Assembly (NCBI RefSeq): GCF_049747295.1
Contig: NZ_JBMHJM010000001.1
Coordinates: 496,001 to 560,000, forward strand
Source of the DNA: Afipia sp049747295
GTDB lineage: Bacteria > Pseudomonadota > Alphaproteobacteria > Rhizobiales > Xanthobacteraceae
Length of the DNA stretch: 64,000 nucleotides
Direction: 5' to 3'
Part shown: positions 1 through 7,843 of the stretch, piece after piece
How positions within the stretch are numbered: position 1 is the stretch's first letter
Layout of the letters: every line of letters begins with the position of its first letter
The notes under the pieces: model-generated
What the model was told of the DNA's origin: nothing
Seen by the model: only the letters and a program-made list of their open reading frames with translations
Databases searched by the model: none
Position numbers and translations under genes: made by a program

Positions 1-42
1 TTTGGTTATGTGCCGCTGATCATTCCGGAGAACCTCAAATAA
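1..42 (+). CDS. C-terminal end of an unidentified protein (partial)
   Basis: An open plus-strand frame enters from the left edge and ends at a TAA at 40-42. The visible tail reads FGYVPLIIPENLK. It is convergent with hisI, whose stop lies 24 bases further on, so a gene ending here fits the local layout. The fragment is too short to assign a family, and it could be a chance open frame. Confidence 0.35.
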   Translation, partial: FGYVPLIIPENLK

Positions 43-66
43 GAGGCTGAGGCTCTCAGAACAGGC

Positions 67-507
67 TCAGCGATAGACCTTCGACGGGTCAAAGACCTTG
101 TCGGCATCCACGAACACAAGCTTTGCCGAGCCCGCGTCACCGGTTACCGCGCGATAGAAACATGAGCGCCTGCCGGTATGGCAGGCGCCGCCCCCGCTCT
201 GCTCGACACGAATCCAGACCGCGTCCTGATCGCAATCCATTCGCATCTCGACAACACGCTGAACGTGACCGGAGCTCTCTCCCTTGCGCCACAGCGCTTT
301 GCGTGAACGGCTGTAATACCAGGCCTGCCCCGTCTCGATGGTTTTGCGCAGCGCTTCATCGTTCATATGCGCAACCATTAGCACATCGCCTGAGGCCGCA
401 TCGGTGGCCACACAGGTCACAAGACCGGCCGCATCGAATTTGGGCCGGAACGTCAACCCCTCTTCGATGTCAGCGAGAGCGGCCTGAGATGAAGGTGCTT
501 CAGTCAC
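67..507 (-). CDS. hisI: Phosphoribosyl-AMP cyclohydrolase HisI
   Basis: Third step of histidine biosynthesis: hydrolytic ring opening of phosphoribosyl-AMP in the cytoplasm. Counting from the GTG at 507 the protein has 146 residues, normal for stand-alone HisI. The signature SRSRKALWRKGESSGH lies at about 66-81. The metal-binding part follows, with DCD at 91-93, C109-H110 and C116, matching the Zn/Mg ligands of the family. There is no HisE domain, so the pyrophosphohydrolase must be encoded elsewhere. The frame stays open to 681, but the upstream residues look like translated spacer and the only good ATG would remove the N-terminal fold, so the GTG start is preferred though not certain. It lies downstream of folE on the same strand. 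Confidence 0.93.
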   Translation of the reverse strand: MTEAPSSQAALADIEEGLTFRPKFDAAGLVTCVATDAASGDVLMVAHMNDEALRKTIETGQAWYYSRSRKALWRKGESSGHVQRVVEMRMDCDQDAVWIRVEQSGGGACHTGRRSCFYRAVTGDAGSAKLVFVDADKVFDPSKVYR

Positions 508-619
508 GGGAATTTCCGAAAAATGTTCGCTATCGTTGTGAAGATTTCCACGTACGCGCAAGCGACGTGACGCCTGAATCAATCGTCGGCAGTTCCAAGT
601 CAGGCGCCAGTAATTGGCG

Positions 620-1288
620 TTAAATCCCGCGTACCATATTGAGGAAACGCGCCTGCTCTTCAGGATTGTCCTGGAACACACCGGTAAAGCGCGACGTCAG
701 AGTCTTGGCGCCTTCCTTGCCAATCCCGCGCACCGACATGCAGGTGTGCTCGGCCTCCATCACCACCGCGACGCCGCGTGGCTTGAGGATGGCGTTGATC
801 GCGCCAGCAACCTGCGCCGTCAGATGCTCCTGGGTCTGCAGGCGATGCGCGAAGATATCGACGAGGCGCGCAAGCTTTGAGAGACCCACAACCCGGTCCA
901 CCGGCGCGTACGCAATGTGCGCCTTGCCGTAGAACGGCATCACGTGATGCTCGCAGTGCGAGTTAAAGTTGATATCGCGGATCAGCACGAAATCATCGTA
1001 ACCCGCCGTCTCCCCAAAGGTGCGGTTGAGCACTTCGGCCGGGCAAAGCGCGTAGCCCTGGAACAGCTCGTCATAGGCTTCCACCACGCGCCGCGGCGTA
1101 TCGAGCAGCCCCTCACGGGCGGTGTCTTCTCCGATATAGGCCAGCAGCGTCTTTACGGCCTGCTCGGCCTCGTCGCGCGAAGGGCGGACCAGATCCGGCC
1201 GGATGGCCGAAGCCATGTAATCGGAAGCGGGAATTTCGGATTTTTCCGCAGGCTTGGCGGTGCGGATAGGCTTGATGATCGCGTCCAT
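620..1288 (-). CDS. folE: GTP cyclohydrolase I FolE
   Basis: Converts GTP to 7,8-dihydroneopterin triphosphate, the first step of tetrahydrofolate synthesis. The protein has 222 residues. Zinc ligands are visible: C112 and H115 in HCEHH (111-115) and C183 in EAEHTCMSVRG. The GxSK-type stretch VVGLSKLARLVD (133-144) is also typical of type IA enzymes. The ATG at 1288 is preceded by GGAG seven bases upstream; the open frame reaches 1348 but has no better start. It is transcribed in the same direction as hisI, with a gap of about 110 bases, and is divergent from the scaffold gene at 1553, so about 260 bp hold both promoters. Confidence 0.96.
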   Translation of the reverse strand: MDAIIKPIRTAKPAEKSEIPASDYMASAIRPDLVRPSRDEAEQAVKTLLAYIGEDTAREGLLDTPRRVVEAYDELFQGYALCPAEVLNRTFGETAGYDDFVLIRDINFNSHCEHHVMPFYGKAHIAYAPVDRVVGLSKLARLVDIFAHRLQTQEHLTAQVAGAINAILKPRGVAVVMEAEHTCMSVRGIGKEGAKTLTSRFTGVFQDNPEEQARFLNMVRGI

Positions 1289-1552
1289 ATCGTCTCCGTT
1301 CGACCGTCCCTCTTGCCGCAATAGCCTTGCGGAGGGCCGGAGTGTCACCGGTCAGCCGCGACAGCCCAACCTGCTGCCGGACGCCTCACCTTGCACAGTG
1401 GCAGCCAATTTAAGGGAAAATCACCACGATTTCCCGCATTGCTGAGATGCAGGCAGTTTATTCCTGTATCCACGGTACTATATAGGAACCGGGTACCGAC
1501 CGCCAAGGGTTGCCGGCCGGCAAAGGTCTCATGCCAGAGCGAATTTGATCGC

Positions 1553-2053
1553 ATGCTGAACGACATCTACAACAAGAAAATCATCGAATTGGCGGGGAAT
1601 ATTCCGCGCCTGGGCCGGCTTTCCGATCCGGACGCCTCGGCGACCGCCCATTCGAAGCTGTGCGGATCCACCGTCAAGGTCGACCTCAAAATGCAGGACG
1701 GCGTGGTGAGCGATTTTGCCCACGACGTGAAGGCGTGTGCCCTGGGACAGGCCTCCTCCTCCATCATGGCCAGCCACGTGATCGGCTCGAATGCAGCCGA
1801 ACTGCGCGAACTGCGCGAAACCGTCCGGAAAATGCTCAAGGAAAACGGCGCCCCGCCCGAAGGGAAATGGGGGGACATCGCGCTGCTCGAGCCCGTGCGT
1901 GACTACAAGGCTCGCCACGCCTCAACGATGCTGACCTTCGACGCGGTTGTCGATGCCATCGGCCAGATCGAGACCAAGCGTTCTGGTGAGCAGGGTTCAG
2001 GCGAGAAGGCTTCCGGCCAGTCGGCTGAAAGCCTCGCCACGGCACGAAATTAA
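1553..2053 (+). CDS. IscU/NifU-like iron-sulfur scaffold protein
   Basis: A 166-residue protein of the IscU/SufU/NifU N-terminal family, which holds nascent Fe-S clusters before transfer to apoproteins. Two of the usual three cysteines are present: C37 in KLCGST and C62 in VKACALGQASSSIM. At the third position, where SufU-type proteins read RxxCAxL, this protein reads KARHAST, giving H122 instead of Cys. The C-terminal 20 residues are Ser/Gly/Ala-rich and probably disordered. The ATG at 1553 begins the conserved MLNDIYNKKI; the frame is open upstream but lacks family similarity there. It is divergent from folE. Its exact role, true scaffold or carrier, is inference. Confidence 0.85.
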   Translation: MLNDIYNKKIIELAGNIPRLGRLSDPDASATAHSKLCGSTVKVDLKMQDGVVSDFAHDVKACALGQASSSIMASHVIGSNAAELRELRETVRKMLKENGAPPEGKWGDIALLEPVRDYKARHASTMLTFDAVVDAIGQIETKRSGEQGSGEKASGQSAESLATARN

Positions 2054-2066
2054 CCCGCTCAAGCGG

Positions 2067-3062
2067 CTACTTGCGATCCACATTCGCGGGCGCCGCGCCA
2101 CCGGTCGGCGGCTCGGCCGTGGCTGTCTTTGTCGGCAGCGGATTGAGCTGCGTGTTCTTGGCGGACGTATCGACAGCACTGACAAACCGGTCCTGGACCG
2201 GCTTGGAAGCAACTTCGGCTGCACCGCTCTTCACGTCGGGAACGGCCTTCACTTCGGCAACGGCATCGGTCGTGATGAGGTTGGTGAGGCGCAACTCGGC
2301 CGTCGACAGCTCATGCAGCGGCTCCCACGGCGGAACGCTGAGAGCGAGAGACAGCAAATCTCCCGAACCACCCATATCGAAGGTATATTTCGCAAGCCGG
2401 CCGACGTCGCGCTGAACAATCATCAAATCCTGCGCGGAATAGCTCGACGCTTTCGCGTCGTCAGCACGATCTCCCATCCAGATCTGATGCACGCGGACGT
2501 GGGCACCGGCTGGAACATGGCGCGTATTGCCGGACAGCAGCAGGAAGACACACATCGACTCGCAATACGCGTCGGGTGTGATCGTGCGCCTGGAATTGCC
2601 TGTGTCGGTTTTCTCCACGATGGTACCGACAGTGGTCCGAAGGCCGAGTTCGCGCCAGCGCCGTCCGAGTGTGATCGCATCGAGCACCGAGCCGCCGCTT
2701 GAATCAAGCACGACGGTGCTCCCCCTCAGCTTACGCTGCTTGGAAAACTCATCGAACTTCGCAGGCGTATCCGCCGTGATGATACCGACAGCAGCAACCC
2801 AGCCGTTGCAGTCACGGTCGCACGTGTTGGAAGCCTCGTGCCAGGTGAAGGTCATGGGAAGTTTGCGAACTTCCAGGCTTGCATCGGCGCGCGTTGCCGA
2901 CACCCCCAACATGGCGGGGCCAGTCAGCGAAAGACAAAAGACGCTGGCGCAAATTCGCACCCAGCCGCCGAGACGAAGCGACCTCACGAGCTGCAAGTTT
3001 AGTTCCTTCCCCGCCCGACTAAGCAAAGGTATCCGACCCTTTCCACATGACGATTCCGTCAC
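2067..3062 (-). CDS. Exported Clp-protease-fold-like protein (COG3904-like)
   Basis: A 331-residue protein with a hydrophobic signal segment at about 34-59 ending in an ADA-type cleavage site. The central region resembles the crotonase/ClpP fold of predicted periplasmic proteins: LDSSGGS at 119-125, then YCESMC at 166-171, where S169 is placed like the ClpP nucleophile (SM-x), and HVRVHQ at 188-193 offering a candidate histidine. The C-terminal 80 residues are Ala/Pro/Lys-rich and low in complexity. Substrate and activity are unknown. An in-frame GTG about 25 codons downstream would give a shorter, more typical signal peptide, so the start is uncertain. Convergent with the scaffold gene, 13 bases apart. 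Confidence 0.7.
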   Translation of the reverse strand: MTESSCGKGRIPLLSRAGKELNLQLVRSLRLGGWVRICASVFCLSLTGPAMLGVSATRADASLEVRKLPMTFTWHEASNTCDRDCNGWVAAVGIITADTPAKFDEFSKQRKLRGSTVVLDSSGGSVLDAITLGRRWRELGLRTTVGTIVEKTDTGNSRRTITPDAYCESMCVFLLLSGNTRHVPAGAHVRVHQIWMGDRADDAKASSYSAQDLMIVQRDVGRLAKYTFDMGGSGDLLSLALSVPPWEPLHELSTAELRLTNLITTDAVAEVKAVPDVKSGAAEVASKPVQDRFVSAVDTSAKNTQLNPLPTKTATAEPPTGGAAPANVDRK

Positions 3063-3248
3063 GTGGACGTTATGAAAAAGTAACCTTGTGAACGGTCAGC
3101 GTCTATTACACTTTTGCTGCGGCGCAGCCCCAGCCGTGCAATAATTCGCGAGGTGTGGCGCGAATGTCGCCAGTTCCAGTTCCTTGCGAAGGAACCGCCA
3201 GTTCAGCGTCCATGAATCTACAAACGCCGGAAAAGCCGCTAAAATAAG

Positions 3249-3587
3249 ATGAAACATTCGTTCCATTGTTCCGCTTGCGGTGACACGCTTCATCGGCTGC
3301 CGCGTCATGCCGGGCGCGGCTTGATCTGGATTTACCGCCATACGCTGTCGCCGCTCGTTGGCTATAACTGTCGGCACCTTCCGACGTGTTCAGTCTACGG
3401 GGATGAGGCCATCGCAAGGTTCGGCTTGTGGGCCGGCGGATGGATGACGCTGGCGCGTTTGCTGCGCTGCCAACCGTGGGGCACATCCGGTATCGACAAC
3501 GTTTCGCACGTCACGCCCGCCAATGCGCGATGGTATCTCCCATGGCGTTATGCGCGGTGGCGCGGCGTCAACGACGGCTCGAGTTAG
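3249..3587 (+). CDS. yidD: Membrane protein insertion efficiency factor YidD
   Basis: A 112-residue member of the YidD family, a small peripheral inner-membrane protein that assists YidC/Sec-dependent membrane insertion. The diagnostic motif is clear: IYRHTLSPLVGYNCRHLPTC (28-47) followed by SVYGDEAI, then a GGWMTLARLLRCQPWG segment typical of the family. The N-terminal CSAC and HRLPRH stretch is an extension compared with the 70-85 residue minimal proteins. YidD often sits beside rpmH/rnpA/yidC, but here it stands alone, as in many Rhizobiales. Its stop overlaps by three bases that of the convergent MFS gene. Confidence 0.9.
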   Translation: MKHSFHCSACGDTLHRLPRHAGRGLIWIYRHTLSPLVGYNCRHLPTCSVYGDEAIARFGLWAGGWMTLARLLRCQPWGTSGIDNVSHVTPANARWYLPWRYARWRGVNDGSS

Positions 3588-4732
3588 TTCGCTCCCGCGC
3601 GCGGCTTTGTCAGCACAATCAGCATGAGAGCAACGACGACGAAGGCGATCGCAGCATAATTCATTGCGACAAAGGCATCGCGAACATAAAGCGAGCCCCC
3701 GATGGCAGAGCCGATGCCCTGACCGATGTAGAGCACCGACGTGTTCAGCGACACGGAAGCGCTGGCGAGCGGCGGCGCAGCAGCGACCAATCGCACCTGC
3801 TGCATGGAATTGGTGGCGGCGAATCCAAATCCCCAAAAAGCAATCGCAACAAAGATGGCAGGGATTGCTTCCGATCCGATCGCCCAGCCAATCACGCCTG
3901 TCAGCAGCGATGATGTAAACAACAACGACGAGCGCCATGCTCCCCAGGAATCCACGATCCGGCTCGCGAGCATGTTGCCGATAAAGCCCATTGCCCCCCA
4001 CGTCAGAAACACCAACGCGATGGTTTCGGGACCCGCCTTCGTCAACCGCGCCATCAACGGCGCCGCGAATGTAAACACCACGAACTGCCCGGCCATCTGG
4101 CAGGTCGTGATGAGGAGCAACACGACCACGAGAGGGCTGCGGCCGAGTGCGGTCCAGGTTTTGATATCGACCGGCACGCCCGCGAGCCCAACCGGCAGCC
4201 GCCACGCCACAAGCAATGAACTGATCAACGCGATGACGGCAATTCCACCATAGGCAGCCCGCCAATCGGTATGGCTTGCAACATACGTGATCACCGGCAA
4301 GCCCAGAGCCGCCGCCAGCGACCAGCCGAGAAAGACATAAGACAGCGTGCTCCCGCGTTTCTCCGGAGGCACAATCATCGATGCCGTACCGGCGGCCTGG
4401 GGTGTGAATAGAGCGCCCACGGCGAGCATCACCAACCGAAAGATCAGCAGCGACACATAATTCGGAGCAAGAGCGGACGCGAGATGCGCCGCCGACATAA
4501 ACATCAACGTCGCGGCAAGGAGAAACCTGCGGTCAAACCGGCTGGTGAGCCACGCGGTTAACGGCGATCCGATACACAACACCATCGCGCCGAATGTCAC
4601 GAGCAGGCTGGCTTCCCGGATCGTCACGCCGAGCCCATCGGATAGTTGGGTCAACATCGCGGCCGGCGCGAGTACGCTCACGCCAGTCACAAAATTTCCG
4701 AGCATCAGGGCTGTCGGCGCAAAGCGTTTCAT
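3584..4732 (-). CDS. MFS transporter, drug/arabinose-efflux type
   Basis: A 382-residue protein with about 12 hydrophobic segments. Motif A of the major facilitator superfamily appears as TAWLTSRFDRRF (about residues 58-69), and PEKRGSTLSYVFLGWSLAAALGLP resembles the DHA1/AraJ efflux group after that. It most likely exports a small molecule by proton antiport; the substrate is unknown. The ATG at 4732 begins MKRFAPTALML; the frame is open further upstream but that part is hydrophilic and falls in a region with short direct repeats that looks regulatory. Divergent from thrS. Confidence is high for the superfamily and low for the substrate. Confidence 0.85.
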   Translation of the reverse strand: MKRFAPTALMLGNFVTGVSVLAPAAMLTQLSDGLGVTIREASLLVTFGAMVLCIGSPLTAWLTSRFDRRFLLAATLMFMSAAHLASALAPNYVSLLIFRLVMLAVGALFTPQAAGTASMIVPPEKRGSTLSYVFLGWSLAAALGLPVITYVASHTDWRAAYGGIAVIALISSLLVAWRLPVGLAGVPVDIKTWTALGRSPLVVVLLLITTCQMAGQFVVFTFAAPLMARLTKAGPETIALVFLTWGAMGFIGNMLASRIVDSWGAWRSSLLFTSSLLTGVIGWAIGSEAIPAIFVAIAFWGFGFAATNSMQQVRLVAAAPPLASASVSLNTSVLYIGQGIGSAIGGSLYVRDAFVAMNYAAIAFVVVALMLIVLTKPRAGAN

Positions 4733-4757
4733 AGCGCTTTGTAGCAGGGAGCGATTT

Positions 4758-4783
4758 AAATGCAAATGCATGTAAATGCATGC
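4758..4783. promoter_or_regulatory. AAATGCA direct repeats upstream of the MFS gene
   Basis: Three copies of AAATGCA occur at 4758-4764, 4764-4770 and 4774-4780, the last two inside ATGCAT palindromes. They lie 26-50 bases upstream of the MFS start, where an operator would be expected. No regulator gene is adjacent, so the bound protein is unknown. Confidence 0.35.
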
Positions 4784-4891
4784 CTGCACAACGGAGGCCC
4801 GTTTCACTCCGCAGACGTCGCCTCGATGTTCGCGTCCTCGGCTTGAGGACCGGCCTCTGCAGCGAGGTAGCAAAACATGCATATCTGATCA

Positions 4892-4919
4892 TTGCAGCGC
4901 CCGATTCGGCTGCTATACA
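4892..4919 (+). promoter_or_regulatory. Candidate thrS promoter
   Basis: TTGCAG at 4892-4897 and TATACA at 4914-4919 are separated by 16 bases, a reasonable alphaproteobacterial housekeeping promoter about 50 bases upstream of the thrS ATG. A short hairpin (GTCCTC 4834-4839, GAGGAC 4845-4850) lies further upstream. No T-box element is apparent. Confidence 0.35.
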
Positions 4920-4971
4920 CCCGTATCGCTTACCTGCGCCCGTTCGCAGGAGTGAGCCAAAGGAGCAGATC

Positions 4972-6981
4972 ATGTCTGATAAGAATACCCCCTCTTCTTT
5001 CACGTACTCCGTCGCAAATCTGAAGCCCGTCGATACCAACCAGGTCACCGTGACCTTTCCCGACGGCGCCAAGCGCGAATTTCCAAAAGGCACCACCGGC
5101 CTCGACATCGCCAAGGGCATTTCGCCGTCACTCGCCAAGCGCACCGTCGCCATGGCGCTCGACGGCGAAGTCAGCGACCTCGCCGACCCGATCGAACACA
5201 ATGCCGCTATCGAGTTCATCAACCGCGACGACCCGCGCGCGCTGGAGCTGATCCGGCACGATGCCGCGCACGTGCTTGCCGAAGCGGTGCAGACGCTGTG
5301 GCCCGGCACACAGGTGACCATCGGCCCGGTCATCGACAACGGCTTCTACTACGACTTCTTCCGCAATGAGCCGTTCACGCCGGAAGACTTCGCCGCCATC
5401 GAAAAGAAGATGCGCGAGATCATTGCGCGCGATCAACCGTTCACCAAGGACGTTTGGTCTCGCGAGAAGACCAAGCAGGTCTTCCGCGACAAGGGCGAAG
5501 CGTTCAAGGTTGAGCTGGTTGACGCCATCCCGGGCGACGAACCGATCAAGATCTACTATCAGGGCGACTGGTTCGATCTGTGCCGTGGTCCGCACATGAC
5601 GTCCACCGGCAAGATCGGCAACGCGTTCAAGCTCATGAAGGTTGCAGGGGCCTATTGGCGCGGCGACGCCAACAATCCGATGCTGACGCGCATCTACGGC
5701 ACGGCGTTCGCCAAGCAGGAAGATCTTGATGCTTATCTGAAGCAGCTCGAGGAAGCCGAGAAGCGCGACCATCGCCGCCTCGGCCGCGAGATGGATCTCT
5801 TCCACTTCCAGGAAGAAGCGCCCGGCTCGGTGTTCTGGCATCACAAAGGCTGGACCTTGTTCCAGATGCTGGAGAACTACATCCGTCGCCGCCAGACGCT
5901 GGCGGGCTATCACGAGGTCAACTCGCCGCAATTAATGGATCAGCAGTTGTGGGTCACGACCGGCCACATGCAGACCTACGGCGAAAACATGTTCATGACG
6001 GCCAAGCGCGAGGATGACAATCGCGTCTACGCCATCAAGCCGATGAACTGCCCCGGCCACGTGCAGATCTTCAAGAACGGCCTGAAGTCCTATCGCGAAC
6101 TGCCGCTGAAGCTCGCGGAGTTCGGCAAGGTCCATCGCTTCGAGCCCTCAGGCGCGATGCACGGATTGATGCGTGTGCGCGGCTTCACGCAAGACGACGC
6201 CCATGTGTTCATCACGCAGGAGCAGATCGCCGACGAGTGCCTGGCGATGAACAACCTGATCCTGTCGATCTATAAGGATTTCGGCTTCGACGACGTTCAC
6301 ATCAAGTTCTCGGACCGCCCCGAGAAGCGCATCGGCGACGATGCGGTGTGGACGATCGCCGAAAACGCCCTGATGAAGACGCTTGAGGCGACGCAGCACG
6401 CCTGGACCCTCAACAAGGGAGAAGGCGCGTTCTACGGACCGAAACTCGAATACACCTTGCGCGACGCCATCGGCCGCGAATGGCAGTGCGGCACCATTCA
6501 GGTTGACCTGAATATGCCGGGCCGCCTCGGTGCGTTCTACATCGACGAGCACTCCAACAAGGTGACGCCGGTGATGCTGCATCGCGCGATCCTCGGGTCG
6601 CTTGAGCGCTTCACCGGTATCCTGATCGAGCACTTTGCCGGCCACTTCCCGCTCTGGCTTGCGCCATTGCAGGCCGTCGTCACCACCATCACCTCCGATG
6701 GCGATGACTACGCCCGCGAGGTCGTGGAGGCATGCCGGCGTGCGGGACTACGCGTCGACATCGATCTGCGCAACGAGAAGATCAACTACAAGGTGCGCGA
6801 GCACTCCCTGGCCAAGGTGCCTGCCCTTCTCGTGGTCGGCAAGAAAGAAGCAGAGAACCGCGCTGTCTCGATCCGCCGCCTCGGCAGCGAAGGCCAGACC
6901 GTGCTGCCGCTCGACGAGGCCCTCAAGGCGCTCGCCGATGAAGCGACCCCGCCGGATATCAAGCGGGCCCGCAACGCGTAA
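4972..6981 (+). CDS. thrS: Threonyl-tRNA synthetase
   Basis: Class II aminoacyl-tRNA synthetase of 669 residues that charges tRNA-Thr. Domain order is standard: N-terminal TGS domain (about 18-80), an editing domain with HDAAH (HxxxH) near residue 97 and CRGPH near 205, then the catalytic core. The zinc cysteine is in MNCPGH near residue 358. Class II motif 2 is in MRVRGFTQDDAH, and motif 3 in LHRAILGSLERF. The C-terminal anticodon-binding domain ends the protein. The ATG at 4972 follows AGGAG at a good distance; the open frame begins at 4780, but the extra 64 codons are not family sequence. A strong intrinsic terminator follows. Confidence 0.98.
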   Translation: MSDKNTPSSFTYSVANLKPVDTNQVTVTFPDGAKREFPKGTTGLDIAKGISPSLAKRTVAMALDGEVSDLADPIEHNAAIEFINRDDPRALELIRHDAAHVLAEAVQTLWPGTQVTIGPVIDNGFYYDFFRNEPFTPEDFAAIEKKMREIIARDQPFTKDVWSREKTKQVFRDKGEAFKVELVDAIPGDEPIKIYYQGDWFDLCRGPHMTSTGKIGNAFKLMKVAGAYWRGDANNPMLTRIYGTAFAKQEDLDAYLKQLEEAEKRDHRRLGREMDLFHFQEEAPGSVFWHHKGWTLFQMLENYIRRRQTLAGYHEVNSPQLMDQQLWVTTGHMQTYGENMFMTAKREDDNRVYAIKPMNCPGHVQIFKNGLKSYRELPLKLAEFGKVHRFEPSGAMHGLMRVRGFTQDDAHVFITQEQIADECLAMNNLILSIYKDFGFDDVHIKFSDRPEKRIGDDAVWTIAENALMKTLEATQHAWTLNKGEGAFYGPKLEYTLRDAIGREWQCGTIQVDLNMPGRLGAFYIDEHSNKVTPVMLHRAILGSLERFTGILIEHFAGHFPLWLAPLQAVVTTITSDGDDYAREVVEACRRAGLRVDIDLRNEKINYKVREHSLAKVPALLVVGKKEAENRAVSIRRLGSEGQTVLPLDEALKALADEATPPDIKRARNA

Positions 6982-7006
6982 GACGAACTCATTCGACGAA
7001 CAGAAA

Positions 7007-7039
7007 ACCCTCCGCTCAGATTGAGCGGAGGGTGTTTTT
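7007..7039 (+). terminator. Intrinsic terminator of thrS
   Basis: A perfect 12-bp stem (ACCCTCCGCTCA at 7007-7018 and its complement at 7022-7033) with a 3-base loop, followed by GTTTTTA. Confidence 0.9.
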
Positions 7040-7273
7040 AATTGCATGACACCGCTACGCACCGATCACCTGACGACAAATCGGGACAATCGGATTTTCT
7101 CGACCAAGTCCTTTGCGCTAAACCGCCGCAGAGCCTCCGAGGCGGACTATCCTAAACGCGCAAGATCGCAAGCAAAGCGAGTTTAGAGGTCTCTTAAGCT
7201 CTTTGCCTTGCCATCCGCTATTGCATGCCGATATTTGAACAAGACTGCAGCCATCCCGCGCTCTGGAGCCCGA

Positions 7274-7843
7274 ATGCCCGACGCCCTCGAACTTCTGAAG
7301 ACACGCCGCTCGCTCAAGCCGCTGGAAATGACCGGTCCAGGCCCTTCGCCTGCGGAGCTCGAGACGATCCTGACCATCGGGTCCCGCGTGCCGGATCATG
7401 GCAAGATCGCCCCGTGGCGCTTTATCGTGTTCGAGAACGATGCGCGGATGAAGGCCGGTGAGATTTTCGCACGCATTTTCCGGCTGAAAAACGTCACCGC
7501 GACGCCGGATCAAGTCGACGTCGAAAAAAAGCGCTTTGCTCACGCCCCGCTTGTCATCGCTGTGGTCAGCAAAACCACCGAGCACCGCAAAGTGCCGCCG
7601 TGGGAACAGCAACTGTCGGCCGGCGCGAGCGCGATGAACATCGTCCACGCCGCCCATGCCCTTGGCTACGTCGCGAATTGGCTGACTGGCTGGATCGCGT
7701 TCGATCGTGATGTGCTCACCGCTCTAGGTTTGCAATCCGAAGAGAAAATTGCCGGCTTCATCCACATCGGACGATCGGACCGCGCCATTGAGGACCGCCC
7801 TCGCCCGTCCTTGAACGAAATCGTCACGCGGTTCGGCGAATGA
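7274..7843 (+). CDS. Nitroreductase family protein (YdjA-like)
   Basis: A 189-residue FMN-dependent oxidoreductase of the nitroreductase superfamily. The N-terminal LLKTRRSLKP carries the FMN-phosphate-binding arginines, and SRVPDHGKIAPWRFIVF (near 35-51) matches the YdjA subgroup, whose members are short single-domain proteins of about 183 residues. The glycine-rich ALGYVANWLTGW near 137 is also typical. Physiological substrate unknown. The ATG at 7274 fits the family N-terminus; no strong Shine-Dalgarno sequence is seen. The stop abuts the stop of the convergent GGDEF-EAL gene with no spacer. Confidence 0.85.
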   Translation: MPDALELLKTRRSLKPLEMTGPGPSPAELETILTIGSRVPDHGKIAPWRFIVFENDARMKAGEIFARIFRLKNVTATPDQVDVEKKRFAHAPLVIAVVSKTTEHRKVPPWEQQLSAGASAMNIVHAAHALGYVANWLTGWIAFDRDVLTALGLQSEEKIAGFIHIGRSDRAIEDRPRPSLNEIVTRFGE

